Below, piece after piece: positions 12,513 through 23,578 of a stretch of DNA of 64,000 nt. The position numbers and the translations under genes were made by a program. The stretch is from Diphasiastrum complanatum (lineage: Eukaryota; Streptophyta; Lycopodiopsida; Lycopodiales; Lycopodiaceae): positions 47,794,458 through 47,858,457 of the forward strand of contig CM055103.1 in the NCBI GenBank assembly GCA_029204225.1, read 5' to 3'. Below the pieces are notes generated by a model. It had not been told where the DNA came from, made no database searches, and saw only the letters and a list, made by a program, of their open reading frames with translations. Position 1 is the stretch's first letter. The number at the start of each line of letters is the position of its first letter.

Positions 12513-13250
12513 CGTCAAAATTTAAGATCCAAACATGTTCTAAATATAAATCTAGGCAATTAGAAGATGCACAAAAATCAATCTTACATTTGTAAACAAT
12601 TTTACACAGAATTGACAATTTGATCAAGATCTACTCAACATAACTTGATAGACTTGAAAGCAAATCAAAACATGAATTGATCTAAAATATTTCTCTGTAA
12701 ACAAGCTGTATAACATCAAAATATCATTTATTATCACTCTCTAATAGAGATTGATCAAGCTTACAACATATGTTCTACTCACAAGTAAAAGAGAACCACA
12801 AATAACAAGCTAGTCTTGACTCTAAAGCATCCAAAATGAAAATAATTCATAGTAAACCTATTTCTACATAGATCTTGCTATTTATAATAGTGAATGAAAA
12901 CCTTCTTTACTCCAAATGGACGAGTTTAGTCAACCTTATCAACATCCAGGTCTAAAATAGTCATATTGATCAAAATTGCCTAACCAAAGCTACAAATAAA
13001 CTTTTAATAACTAAGTAACCAAAATCCAACCAAAAAATAGTCAAGTATACTAGTTTTACATGTGGGAACCAACCATGTATACTTTATTTGCATATTTGGC
13101 CTCATATAGACCCAAATTGATGAATTAAGTAGAAAACTAATTGACGTTTTTCACATTAAACCAAGATGTGATTTATGCTTTGTGAATAAGTCTTTTCCTT
13201 TGAGTATCTATAAATATGAAATTGAAAGACTTCATAATTGATATAGAGAA
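12513..13250. other. AT-rich stretch, possibly 5' LTR of the gypsy remnant
   Basis: No gene was recognised. The position upstream of a primer-site-like motif suggests the 5' LTR on the minus strand, but no TG start or partner was found. Confidence 0.35.
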
Positions 13251-13860
13251 TAGTGTCCATATTTGATGCTTCACTATTTTTTACATCAATTTTACATATA
13301 AGCCAACATGAAGAACAAAATAGAATATAAAATGTTATGATTTCTCCATGCTTCCACCTGTGATATCTCTGAAAAAAGCAACAACCAAGTAATAAATGTT
13401 AGTGAACAACAAATGATTGCATGCCGCCTCCATATTTCACTTTATGTGAAGTGTATGTGTACAAAACTCTCATATATGAGCTTTCAATGCCAACTTGCCA
13501 TAAAGAACCCTCAACCTTTGGAAATCCATGAGTAAAAGAGTATGAAAATTATGCTAACTTAGCTCCACATGACGGTAGCACTAGTCCATCTTCAAGATTC
13601 ATTTGATACAAGAAAATGCCCAAATGATTTATCAAAAATTGACAATTTTCATACATTGATATGACATTGTTCAAACATGAAGCTAGATAAGTAAAGTGAT
13701 TTGAACAACACTTCCTTGCTTCTCCTTTGACCTTACTCGAGTCTTCAATAACATGCAAAAGCAAATCCTTAGTGCCTTGACCATTTGATTACCCGTTGAT
13801 GCTCTTGACTAGCTCCAAATTGCCACTTTTTTCTTTGTGTCAATGAAGCACAATAAGATC
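13250..13860 (-). repeat. Dispersed repeat shared with 54.69-55.40 kb
   Basis: Collinear blocks are shared with 54,690-55,400 on the same strand, for example CATCTTCAAGAT, TGACAATTTTCATACATTGA versus TGGCAATTTCCACATATTGA, and GACATTGTTCAAACATGA versus GACATTGCTCAAACATGA. This copy lacks about 150 bp present in the other. Both sit just downstream of copia gene remnants. Fragmentary minus-strand frames resemble each other, so it may be old coding sequence of one copia lineage or of a captured gene. Confidence 0.65.
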
Positions 13861-14022
13861 ATCCATTTGATCTTCCACTTGAATATCAAAACCATTGATC
13901 AGAACTTCATTTCCAGATCCATTAATAAGATTTATTTTATGAAGACAACCATCCATTTGTATACCATCATCTACACAAGAAGATGTACCAAAGTATGTAA
14001 ATTAAAGCAAAGTTTGTACTTT

Positions 14023-14295
14023 CTACAATTTGCTTAACCTTCTCATCATATGTAAGCCTTGCCTTGAGAATCTTCTTGGAACTTTGACTTGGAGAGGGAT
14101 CTCCATCATCATCATCCAAAAATCCATCTTCATTACCATACAAAATGTTAGATTCATCATCAAAAAGACATCAAGCTTATCCACATTTTCCTCTTCAAAT
14201 TCAATGTCCATAGAAATGTGAATTTTTTTTGAGTTAGGAATGTAAACTCTATAAGCTTCTCTTACTTCACTATAGCCAACAAAGATCCCCTTCAA
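14023..14295 (-). pseudogene. Copia integrase-to-RT linker fragment
   Basis: The translation begins KGIFVGYSEVREAYRVYIPN and continues SKKIHISMDIEFEEEN, the well-known copia linker after integrase (KGIFVGYS, YRVY, H.S.DV.F.E). It directly follows the integrase frame at 14,327-15,067 on the same strand. The reverse transcriptase that should follow is missing; repeat sequence begins at about 13.9 kb. Confidence 0.75.
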
Positions 14296-14326
14296 AGTTT
14301 TAAAAGATGAATTGACACAACAAGTA

Positions 14327-15067
14327 CTACCAAAGATGCTTGATACTTAGCTTCTTACAAAAAAGAATCTCAAATGATCCATTACTATCCAAATCTTCAT
14401 TTGACCACCTATTGCAAAAAAAGTTAGCACACATCAAAGCTTCACCCCAAAAGAATCTATGAAGATTGGCACTTAACCCCATAGCTTTGGGGCCTTCACA
14501 CAAAGTTCGATTCTTCCTCTTGGCCACTCCATTTTGTTCTGGAGTCCTTGGACTTGATAGCTCCCTCTTGATTCCATGTGCATCACAAAAGGCTTTGAAT
14601 TTGGTAGGTATGTACTCACCACCATTATCCGACCTCAAGCACTTGATTTTGGTGTTAAATTGGTTCTCCCTTGCATTCTTAAACTTTACAAAAACATCAA
14701 ACACCTCATCTTTGTTTTTTAGAAGATATACCCAAGTAAAATCATCAAGAAATGTGACATACATCTTAGCTCCTCCGTTGCTAATTGTACTTGTACTATG
14801 TATGTTCGAATGTACTAATTGGAAAGGCTTACTAAATCTTGAGATAGATCTATTGTAAGATAGCCTATGTGATTTAGATAAAGTTACAAACATGATTGAT
14901 GCTAGTAAGATAGGAAGACCAATGACCACTTCCCTTTTTGCCATTATTGCCTTGAAGTTGAGATGTTCTAATCTCTTATGCCATATCCCTGGCCACAAAT
15001 CCACCTTGGTTAGCAACAACACAAGCATCAAGTTTAAAAAATCTACCTTGTCTTTTCCCTCTTGCAA
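14327..15067 (-). pseudogene. Ty1/copia integrase remnant
   Basis: The frame carries the GAG-pre-integrase tail (IWHKRLEHLNFKAIM), then the integrase core with FLDDFTWVYLLKNKDEVFDV, CLRSDNGGEYIPTKFKAFCD (second catalytic Asp) and SSPRTPEQNGVAKRKNRTL (catalytic Glu). The first catalytic Asp, normally in HSDI, is Asn here (VHSNIHST). Integrase joins element DNA ends to the host chromosome; this copy should be inactive. The frame before IWHKRL is shifted relative to the pre-integrase frame. Confidence 0.85.
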
Positions 15068-15275
15068 TCAACGTTCATTGTTTCATTTATCAAACAAGCA
15101 TTTTTAACAAACTCACACTAAGAAGATGTTTAGTTATAAATGGTATGAACAAAATATTCTTCAAATTGACATTCCTATTTGTAGCGAGATAAATAGGAAT
15201 GGAACCAATGCCTTTTATGGAACATTCACCATTATTGGCTTTGTAAATGACCTTCAAACCTTCATGAATCAACAA
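15068..15275 (-). pseudogene. Copia protease/pre-integrase region remnant
   Basis: The translation shows KANNGECSIKGIGSIPIYLA and LKNILFIPFITKHLLSVSLL, the segment between copia protease and integrase (usual form LKNVLYVP...NLLSV). It leads, through a frame break, into the integrase frame at 15,067. The DNA just downstream also resembles 55.80-56.00 kb. Confidence 0.75.
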
Positions 15276-15319
15276 AGAAAAAAAAATTTCTTATTATGTC
15301 CTATACTTTTAGTACATCC

Positions 15320-15820
15320 GTGCTAAAAAATACATTATAATATCCCATATAAGCTTTTTTGGGCCCAAAAGGAGCTATTAGTCTTAAGAATAAGGAAGTT
15401 CCCTCTTTAGGCCCTTCAAAGTACCTTAATAAGGATAATAGGCCAACAAGGGCCCAAATACATCTAATAAGACTTAACGAGGGCTAACTATCTTTCAAGA
15501 TAGTTATGTTTAGTTAAGTCATGACATTGTCTATAAGTAGGCATGAGACAACAATTTTTGAATCTTTTGGTTCATTTGCAAGAGAGAGAACTAAGAACTC
15601 CATCTCTTCTTCTTCCTTTGTGAATGCGAGTCTTGGGATTGCCATTTGCTAGGTCTCATGTGCCCCACATGAATTCATGCTCTACTAAATGCTTTGTAAT
15701 CATGAATTTTCATTATTTGTCATTAGATTTAAATGTTTATTGAATTTGGTAGTCTTATTCTTGTAATTGTTTTGAAATTTCAGTTTTTCATTCTAAAAAA
15801 TCATTGTTTAAAAAAAAAAC
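15320..15820 (+). mobile_element. LTR-like segment with TATA box
   Basis: GGCCC-rich words, a TATA-like TCTATAAGTAGG at about 15,530, and GAGAGAGAACTAAG about 50 bp later resemble the U3/R part of a plant LTR. Neither end could be fixed and no partner was found. Confidence 0.35.
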
Positions 15821-16026
15821 GACTTGCGCCAAAATGGTGTTGCCTCAAATGGGTTGCCGTTGTTTTTGATTTTTTTCGTATACTTTTTTATTAAAAAAAA
15901 CGTTCATCCACACATGCGAAAGCTCACATGTGTGAGCTACTTCATTAAAAAAAAAAAATGCTCGCTTGCCTTTACTTTTTTCGGTGAGCCATTGCCGCCC
16001 CTCCCCTCCCTTTGGCGAGCCATCAT

Positions 16027-16047
16027 CTCTCTCTCTCTCTCTCTCTC
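16027..16047. repeat. (CT)n microsatellite
   Basis: A short CT dinucleotide run, inside the gene-less stretch between the LTR-like segment and the gypsy integrase piece. Confidence 0.9.
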
Positions 16048-16234
16048 ACATGGGCTGTGTTACGCACATATATCACTCTATTTGTTTCGCAAACCTCTGT
16101 AGAATGCAAATGTCGCATACTAACCCTATCTACTAGTCATGGCTATGACACCTGTCGTCCTCACGTGACTAATTCGTGCAGTTTTGTTGTGTGGGATGGT
16201 GGCAGGTAACAGCTGGGTGTCTTAGAACTTGCTT

Positions 16235-16448
16235 CGCTATATGGTGGTGGTGTTTTATATCAAAAAGGAGTGGAAGGACTTTATCGACGTTGCGTAACCC
16301 TAGATGAGGCCATGTTCATAATAGAAGAGTCACGACTCTGCTTGTGGAGGACATTTTGCCGGACAACTACCAGCCCAAAAAGTGTTAAGGGCTGGTTACT
16401 GGTGGCCCATGGTATTTAAAGATTCCTATACCTATGCAAAGAGTTGTG
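16235..16448 (+). pseudogene. Gypsy integrase zinc-finger (H2C2) domain, left half of split integrase
   Basis: One frame reads GGVLYQKGVEGLYRRCVTLD; after a one-base shift it continues HDSACGGHFAGQ, KVLRAGYWWPMVFKDSYTY and AKSCDICHFNR. This is the HHCC zinc-binding N-terminal domain of plant gypsy integrases, which helps bind LTR ends. The core domain resumes at 19,010, so the 16.455-19.005 kb copia piece interrupts the gene. The closest relative in the window is the integrase at 32.2-32.9 kb. Confidence 0.85.
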
Positions 16449-16454
16449 ATATTT

Positions 16455-16937
16455 GCCACTTCAATAGAGGTGATTAAAGATTTCTATTGCGCTTGTTGCT
16501 TATTAGTAGTTGCCTTCCTTATATTTAGTCACCCAGAGATAGCTTAGAGTACGCGGCTTTGATCCGCAAACTTGTTGTACTCATTTACATCTGTTTCGTT
16601 TTCATACTGAATCAATTCTATTTCTTATTGCGTTCAGATTCGTATCAGAATGTATGCATTTCTGTAATACTTCGCGACTGATTATTTGTCTGATAATTCG
16701 ATGCTTAATGTTTGACTACGTAATCACTGTAGTACTAATGATTCCAAAGTTAGTTACTATAAGATCGAACGTGATTTCTATCACTATTGTTTTGTTCAAA
16801 ATTGATAGGCGTAGTCATGCATAGAGAAAGAGAAAGATAGTTTATTCCGCTGCACACGATAATTATGAATTCTTGTCGTTCGAATTCTTTTTATTCAATT
16901 CCATTCGACCTATCTTTTCACACACCTCTTTCCAACA
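16455..16937 (+). mobile_element. Truncated LTR of copia family A
   Basis: This is the downstream half of the family A LTR. It matches the reverse complement of 45,751-46,215 and 57,574-58,040, including GATAGCTTAGAGTACGCGGC, and ends with TCCAACA next to the primer site. Its outer half is missing; gypsy integrase sequence ends about 7 bp before it. Confidence 0.8.
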
Positions 16938-16950
16938 TGGTATTAGAGCT
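16938..16950 (+). other. Primer binding site of family A copy
   Basis: TGGTATTAGAGCT follows the LTR end and is one base off the initiator Met tRNA complement. Confidence 0.85.
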
Positions 16951-17110
16951 TTGATTCTTCAAGGCCTAATACTATATCAGAGCGTAAACTCTTATACTTG
17001 ATATCTTTCGCGATATCAAATTCTTCAGTTCGAATCAATTTGTTTCGGTATCAGAGAATTGATTTCCACAGCACGGTATCTCTCTTAACGTCGATAGATT
17101 AAAGTTCTAG

Positions 17111-18068
17111 ATGGATTCTCAAAGTAAAGCCGGTCTTATTGCAGACACGTTGAATGGATCCAATTATCATTTATGGAAATTTAAGACGAAGATCTTGCTA
17201 ATCGCCAACGAGTTGTGGGATGTTGTTACATGTATTGACACAGACAACTCAACATGGAAATCAAAGGATGGTAAAGCTTTTGCACTTATTATCCTCAATA
17301 TATCAGATACTCAGATTGGCCACGTAGCTGAAGCCAAAACTTGGAAAGAAGTTTGGGACATCCTAAGCTCACTATGATGTGAGAGATGTAACTACCAAGT
17401 TACATCTTCGAAGGAAATTCTTCACACTCAAGATGTCCAAAATAATTCTCTTCAAAATTATATTAACCAGTTTAAGAATCTCTTGCAACAGATGGCTGAT
17501 GTTGGATCAGTCATAAACGATCAAGACACAATTATGACATTGCTTTCAAGTCTACCCTCTACATATGAGAACTGGGTGATGATCATTACGACACACTCAG
17601 ATTTAACTCTTACTAGAGTTATCACTATGTTGTTGCAAGAAGATAATTGAAGAAGTCAAGACACTTCATCTACCTCTTTGTCTCATGCTCTATATGTCAA
17701 CAAGGGCTCGAAATGACAGAAACAAAAAAGTTCCAAACATTCTGCATCGAATCAGAAAACCGACTCAAAGTCAAGAACAATCATCAAATTCACATTTGTC
17801 GAAGAAGAAGATGTTTTGCAAGTGCAATATCCATGAGATTCATGATTGTCGAATTCTTCAAGCGAAGAATGCAGCCAAGCAACCTGATCAACTACAATTA
17901 CAACATCTCCTGAAGTCGAAATGGAAGAAGGCGCTTTTATGGTCAAAGACAAAAACGCAAATTTGGATGATTCATGGTTTCTGGATTCTAGAGCTACTCA
18001 ACATATGACCAATCATTGTGATATTTTCCATTCCTATATGCCTTACAGCACAAAGAAGTATGTTCATC
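17111..18068 (+). pseudogene. Copia family A gag, protease and pre-integrase start
   Basis: Starts at ATG with MDSQSKAGLIADTLNGSNYH, the copia Gag N-terminus, and continues KILLIANELWDVVT and LNISDTQIGHVAEAKTWKEV. A frameshift near 17,375 breaks it. Later frames give a zinc-knuckle remnant (CKCNIHEIHDCRIL) and the protease site DSWFLDSRATQHMTNHCDIF, where the usual Gly after the catalytic DS is Arg. The sequence then stops matching family A at TTCATCT (18,068) and continues as inverted reverse transcriptase. Confidence 0.85.
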
Positions 18069-19005
18069 TAACGTGCTCCATAACAAATGCAAACGTCCAG
18101 AGTAGCTCGAAGATATCTCATGACTTTGATAAGAGCCTTCCAATGTGTTATACCAAGGTTATTCATAAACTAACTTAGGGAGCTGACTGCAAAAGTTATG
18201 TCTGGCCTAGTACAGATCATTGCGTACATAAGAGATCCTATTATTGAATGATAAGGATACTCACGCATCTGCTCCTTCTCTTGAATTGTTTGAGGACACT
18301 GGTCCTTTGACAATTTGAGGCCTAGTTCCATTGGTGAGGGAGCTAACTTGCAATGAACCAGATTATATCTGACTAACATATTAAAGATGTACTTCTGCTG
18401 AGTAATGTAGATCAATTTTTGATTTCTATCTCTGTGGATTTGAATACCAAGGCAGAAATGAGCTTCGCCCAGATCGGTCATGTTGAATTCAGAAGATAGC
18501 GCTCTCTTGTCTTCTTTTATCAGATTGATACTATTGCCGAAAAACAATGTGTCATTTACGTATAAGGTGATAATGATAAAAGACTGTTGCAATGTCTTCA
18601 AGTAAACATTCAAATCTGAAGAGCTTGGTGTGTAGTCGTGATCAATAAGGAAAGTATTGATCCTCTGAAACCATGCTCGAGCATATTGCTTTAAGCCATA
18701 AAGTGCCTTATGGAGTTTACATACACGATTGTGTTTACCTTCGATAATATAACCTTCAGGTTGCACCATGTGAATGTCTTCTTTGATAACTCCATTGAGA
18801 TATGCTATCTCTACATCCATTTGATATATTTCCAAATCTGCTACAACAACAAACGATAATAAAAGTCGAATAGAAGAATGTTTGACTACTGGATTGAAGG
18901 TCTCAATGTAATCGACGTCGTATACCTGAGAAAATTCTCTGGCAACAAGACGGGCTTTTCTTCTGTTGATGCTTCCGTAAACAGAACACGAACACTGATT
19001 TTGAT
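18069..19005 (-). pseudogene. Inverted reverse transcriptase segment of copia family A
   Basis: On the minus strand this reads the copia RT from GSINRRKARLVAREFSQVYD through MDVEIAYLNGVIKEDIHMVQ, YGLKQYARAWFQRINTFLID, the active-site segment FIIITLYVNDTLFFGN and DLGEAHFCLGIQIHRDRNQK to CTRPDITFAVSSLS and on to the end of the RT/RNase H connection. The active site YVDD is YVND, so a catalytic Asp is lost. It runs opposite to the gag piece that precedes it; the junction is at 18,068/18,069. Its start abuts gypsy integrase core at about 19,010. Confidence 0.9.
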
Positions 19006-19009
19006 ACAA

Positions 19010-19750
19010 GCACAGTTGCCCTTTGAAAAGAGGGAGTTAGACTTTATTGGACCCGTACATCCCGCATCCTCTAGACGAAAACACTACATCATAATTGCCA
19101 CAAATTATTTTACGAAGTGGGCAGAAGCAAGGGACGTTGCCAAGGACAACACAAAAGAGACCACATGGTTTCTACTAGTACAAGTCATAGGGAGATTTGG
19201 GGCTCCAAAAGAACTAGTGTCAGACAGGTGGACAGACTGAAAGTACCAACAAACAAATATTGGCCCTTCTTAAAAAAATGGGCTTTGATAATCATCGAGA
19301 TTGGGACAAGAAATTGTATGTCGCCTTGTGGGCCTACATGGTTACTCATAAGACCAATACCAATCACACCCCGTTCTTCTTAGTATATGGCCACATGAAT
19401 GCGTGTTGCCAATACAAATTGAGTTACCTACCCTATGATTTGCAGTGGCGCACGATCTAGGAAAGAGAGAGTCTCTACAACAAAGACTGGATAATCTCCA
19501 AGGACTCGACGAGTATAGATTGACCTCATTGATCCACCGGGAGACGTTTAAGAAGAGAATGAAAACTATTCATGATAGAAAAATCCCAAATTATACCTTC
19601 AAGACTAGGCAGTTAGTATTGCACTATGACACTAGACACGACTTATGCCGCAAAAGTTTGCGTGCAAGTGGAATGGCCCATACATTATACAAAATCTTTA
19701 TGATAACAACACAGTCCAGTTGACAAAATTAAATGGGAAACCGTTCGATA
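19010..19750 (+). pseudogene. Gypsy integrase core and C-terminus, right half of split integrase
   Basis: Frames give LPFEKRELDFIGPVHPASS with the first catalytic Asp, YIIIATNYFTKWAEARDVAK, and RFGAPKELVSDR with the second Asp. Then come WDKKLYVALWAYMVTHKTNT, HTPFFLVYGH and the C-terminal RQLVLHYDTRHD. A deletion after SDR removes the segment with the catalytic Glu, and there are several frame breaks. With the zinc-finger piece at 16.2 kb it forms one gypsy integrase missing roughly a dozen codons at the interruption. Confidence 0.8.
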
Positions 19751-19820
19751 AGCATATGTGAAGGAAGAGCCTTCTTGTACAGTGTAAAATAGTCTTCTTT
19801 TTAAATTTCACAATTTTTAG

Positions 19821-20512
19821 TACCTATTTCTGTATATAAATAATGGCAACAGATTGTAACCTCCCCTTGTTGAGAAACAGTTGATAGAATGGACCAACAA
19901 CACAACAACTCTTCTTCACAGCAACTGTGTATACAACTTCGAGACAGAGGGCAGGAGATACTTCACCCCCTGACATAGTTGCTGAATCTATATGCACGAA
20001 GTTTTATCTAGGATGAAACAGTTGCCGATTTATGGATACAGTCCAAGGAACTATGGGTATGGGATAGCGCGAATGACATTTCCAACCTGACGTTTTTGTG
20101 GAGTCAAAAATTGATCAAGCGCATTGTAGTGGACTGCAAGTATGAAGAGCCTTGTCAATCACATTATGAAAGTACGTATTTCTGTATAGAAATAATGCAA
20201 CAGATTGTAACCTCCCCTCGTTGAGAAACAGTTGATAGAATGGACCAATACCACAACAACAGCTAGGGTACACAACTTCGAGATAGAGGGTAGGAGATAC
20301 TTCACCCCTTGACATAGTTGATGAATCTATATGCATGAAGTTTTATCTGGGATGAAATAGTTGTTGATTTACGTATACAGTCCAAGGAACTATGGGTATG
20401 GGATAGCGCGAATGACATTTCCTACCTGACCTTTTTGTTGAGTAAAAAATTGATCAAGCGCATTGTAGTGGACTGCCAGTATAAAGAGCCTTGTCGATCA
20501 CATTATGAAATA
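19821..20512 (+). repeat. Two-copy tandem duplication, period about 351 bp
   Basis: Unit 1 (about 19,821-20,171) and unit 2 (about 20,172-20,512) share long blocks in the same order: CAGATTGTAACCTCCCC, GAAACAGTTGATAGAATGGA, CTTCACCCC.TGACATAGTTG, GGAACTATGGGTATGGGATA and AAAAATTGATCAAGCGCATT. The two CAGATTGTAA sites are at 19,850 and 20,201. Units differ by substitutions and a roughly 10-base gap. The repeat follows gypsy integrase and could be 3' untranslated or LTR sequence. Confidence 0.9.
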
Positions 20513-20514
20513 GA

Positions 20515-21400
20515 TAGCTCTTATATGTACATCGCATAATTGATGAACAGGTTTTGGAAGATCTAGCGACTGCTATCCCCACAAAGAACACGATGTACAT
20601 GTACTTCACGCCCTGTGCAAGCTTGACCTTACAGAGATGTAGACCTGGTACCAGCAGGCGGAGTCCTTCTTCAAGGAAATTGAATTTCAGATCCCTGTCT
20701 TGACAGGTTATGAAAGCCCATATCTGGTACACATGGCATATGCCAATTATCATACCACGACTAAGAGTGTGCAAAATGTTTATCATATGTATTAAATCGC
20801 AGATCCTACTCCTACAATAGTGTTGGTATTTTCTTTTATTTCGTGTATGACTTCTTGTTTGTCTTTCACTTTTCTAATTTGGCCAGCTACCTCATTGGCC
20901 TACCTTTCTTGTTCTAGCTAGATATTATATGCATTTATCGTTGTTAATTTTTACAGTGTTCTCAACTAAATATGGTCCTTCTTTCTTTGGTATGACTTGG
21001 ACCAACCAAGTTTTCATCGAATTCGGTATTGCTGAAGCTTCATAGCACTTAGTTTTCTTCTTAGGTGTGCGCTAAGAGCTAGTTTGGCAACATAGGGACA
21101 CTTCTTCATCAGCCTTTTAAGACTTTTGAGTTTAAAGCTTAGTTGCCCGTTCCGGAACGTGTTCCAGAACGTGTTCCGTTCCGGAACCTGACCAAAAAAA
21201 TAATTAAAAAAAAAACGTATTTTTTTAACAAAGAATAACCTGCGATACCGAGTGGAGATCCAATTGCTTGATAACCATCCAGAAATGCACGATGACTTTT
21301 TCGGAGGGCCCTATTGGGGGAGGCTATACCCTTGAAAATCTCTATGTAAAATAAAATAGAATAAAATCTTGTTATTGTATATAACTTTCTCCTGCTTATA
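20515..21400. other. No recognisable gene
   Basis: Sequence after the tandem duplication continues without a recognised domain. Near 21,145-21,190 GTTCCGGAACGTGTTCCAGAACGTGTTCCGTTCCGGAAC words form short overlapping palindromes, consistent with a degenerate inverted repeat. Confidence 0.5.
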
Positions 21401-21401
21401 A

Positions 21402-21990
21402 ATGGAAATCTCCTCAAAAAAGACCATGTACATACTATCAGTAGATGGGGCTTGTAGACATAAAAGTCGGGAAGGTGCTATAGGAGTGATACCTGAACAT
21501 CCTGAAAGATTTATAATAGCTAGCCTTGATGTTTATCTAGGAGCACATTTCACCAGTAATATGGCTGAATATAAGGGCCTCGTGATGGGCTTGCAAATGA
21601 CGTTGAAAATGCGGGAAAACATTAAACGATTAGAATACGTGGAGATTCCGAATTACTTATCAAAGGAATGATTGGAGAATATCAAATTAAAGATAAAATA
21701 TAAAGTCGTACGCTTTAACCATAAGAAGTCCAGTACAACAGATACCACATGTAGTTTGGATGCATGTGCCGAGATGCGAGAATTCTAGAGGAGATCACCT
21801 TGCCAATATAGCTTACCACAAGGATCATTACCACCGATGTACACCAAGAAGAAATAGTATTGAGCACATTAGCACGACAACAGAACTCTGGGTACTACTT
21901 AAGAACAAGACCTTATATGGGATCAGATGGATTAAGGAGTTGGGAGCATGGATCACAGAAAAGAAACCACAATTGATAGAACAACTATAA
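21402..21990 (+). pseudogene. Second (archaeal-type) RNase H-like domain of a Tat-lineage gypsy element
   Basis: The first frame reads YILSVDGACRHKSREGAIGV and, further on, FTSNMAEYKGLVMGLQMTLK, the RVT_3-type RNase H pattern (Asp in DGA, Glu in AEY). After a frame break, HVPRCENSRGDHLANIA matches the domain's C-terminal motif. In plant gypsy elements such an extra RNase H is known from the Tat/Ogre/Retand group. Reverse transcriptase and integrase are not adjacent in the expected order, so the fragment was displaced or belongs to another copy than the 19-kb integrase. Confidence 0.7.
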
Positions 21991-22069
21991 CCTTTAATGC
22001 ATCAGGAATTATCTAAAACTTGTTTCAAGCATTTTGCTAAAAACATTACCCTCGGATTAATGCATTTCG

Positions 22070-22680
22070 CCTGACCCTAGCAGCTAGAGTTATTTACAGG
22101 TTGACAGATATGCAGGAAGCAAGACCATCTGCTTCATTCATGCCTGATAGAAATGTACTGATTGCACTACTGTCTAAAGAGCGAGAACAAGAATTGTAGA
22201 CACATAAAGATGACGTAAGAAAGGTGAAGAGTCAGAATACCAAATAACAGAATGTAATTGAAAGCTTGAGCAAAGAAGCTAATTTTGGCGTTAGAAACAT
22301 GAAGAGAGAAAGACAGATGCCAAGATTCAGAATATGCAATACGAAATGCGCCTTAAAGAACAAGAGAAGACAATAGCCAACTGCAAACAGAACTTGCTGC
22401 CATTGAATCTACCACCACTGTGATGGCACGCCAATTACGTACATACCAGCAAAACGATAAAGATAAAGGGAAAGAGCAAAGCACCAGCCTACGAGAACAG
22501 ATTCCAGCATATCCTCTTACAGGAAGAGAAATACTCACCGATCAGAAGTTCTTCAGACAATTCGACTCATACATCCTGTATATATCGCCTGTGGAGTTCC
22601 CACTAAGCCATCAAGTTTTTGAGTACCGAGCAGCAACTAAAAATCAGCCAAGGTTTAAGTGGCCCATAGTTCTGGGTTAA
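22070..22680 (+). pseudogene. Coiled-coil coding remnant of unknown retroelement
   Basis: Broken plus-strand frames include SFMPDRNVLIALLSKEREQE, a Glu/Lys/Gln-rich stretch with heptad spacing near 22.20-22.40 kb, and a closing frame with QQNDKDKGKEQSTSLREQIP and KFFRQFDSYILYISPVEF. Coiled coils occur in gypsy Gag and in extra ORFs. No specific family was recognised. Confidence 0.4.
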
Positions 22681-22828
22681 TTTGACTCTTACACCGAAGC
22701 GTGTGACAATCTAAGCATATTCACTGTTATGAGCATCCACCACAGAGATGACATAGTACGGCTAGTAGGCCATTATACCCACCAGTTACGGAGATGGTTA
22801 CTTACCCCTTGGGGGTATCAGAATAGAC

Positions 22829-22893
22829 CAACAAGTGGTGGTATAATCCAAATGAACCTATGGAACAAGTGGTGGTATATAATCCAAATGAAT
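22829..22893 (+). repeat. Short tandem duplication
   Basis: ACAAGTGGTGGTATAATCCA followed by AATGAACCT recurs about 35 bases later as ACAAGTGGTGGTATATAATC and CAAATGAATCT. Two copies only. Confidence 0.8.
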
Positions 22894-22954
22894 CTGGTAA
22901 AAATTTAGATTCATTTGAAGTATTATATGAAAGGATTCCTTATAGGACCTCAAA

Positions 22955-23098
22955 CGATTCTTGATACAAGATTCAAGCAATTGTGTAATCAGGAGGTTAT
23001 TGAGTATCTGGTTTGATGGAAAAAATATTCTGATGATGAGAATTCATGGGAATTAGAAGGTAACCTAAAGAAGAGTTTCTTGGACTTTAAGTTCTGAG
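22955..23098 (+). pseudogene. Chromodomain at the end of a chromovirus polyprotein
   Basis: The frame reads LDTRFKQLCNQEVIEYLV, a stop in place of Lys or Arg, then WKKYSDDENSWELEGNLKKS. The pattern V-x-YLVKWK-[GY]-x5-W-E is the chromodomain that targets chromovirus integrases to particular chromatin. It is followed by a stop, a polypurine tract and an LTR start, the normal 3' end of such an element. The integrase that should precede it is not recognisable. Confidence 0.8.
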
Positions 23099-23113
23099 GA
23101 TAGAATTGAAAAT

Positions 23114-23124
23114 AAGGGGGGAAG
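23114..23124 (+). other. Polypurine tract of chromovirus remnant
   Basis: AAGGGGGGAAG lies immediately before TATGTTACGGCCC, the apparent LTR start, and is where plus-strand DNA synthesis would be primed. A nearly identical motif recurs at 24,752-24,762. Confidence 0.75.
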
Positions 23125-23126
23125 TA

Positions 23127-23481
23127 TGTTACGGCCCTAATGGGGGTTTAGACCATTAGGGGCTATCTTGGACGTTGGGGCCAAGCCTAATCTGGATAGT
23201 CGAGTAGGACCATGGGGTGATACTCGCATGCGGTATAGGCATGTGTGTTGCATCCTAGTATGGGATAGGATGTATATGCACTGTGCTTATGCATGGGTGT
23301 TGACTATTATGGGTTAGGGGTACCTACATGCAGTGGACATGAATGGGGGATTGGCATGATCAGTTAGAGTGCTTCCATGTGGATTTGGTGCATGAACATG
23401 TGGGATTGGCTCTACGCTCTATATATACCCTCACCAATGTCTATGAGGATTATGGAAGAGTTTGTGGCCGTTATGCTGTTA

Positions 23482-23578
<97 letters not shown>

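Noticed and set aside
14466-14858. 130-codon plus-strand frame opposite the copia integrase
   Set aside because: It is the antisense of a well-supported integrase remnant; no independent features.
21139-21190. Array-like GTTCCGGAAC words as a CRISPR-type or operator array
   Set aside because: Only a few overlapping palindromic words without spacers of constant length; a plant genome does not carry CRISPR arrays.
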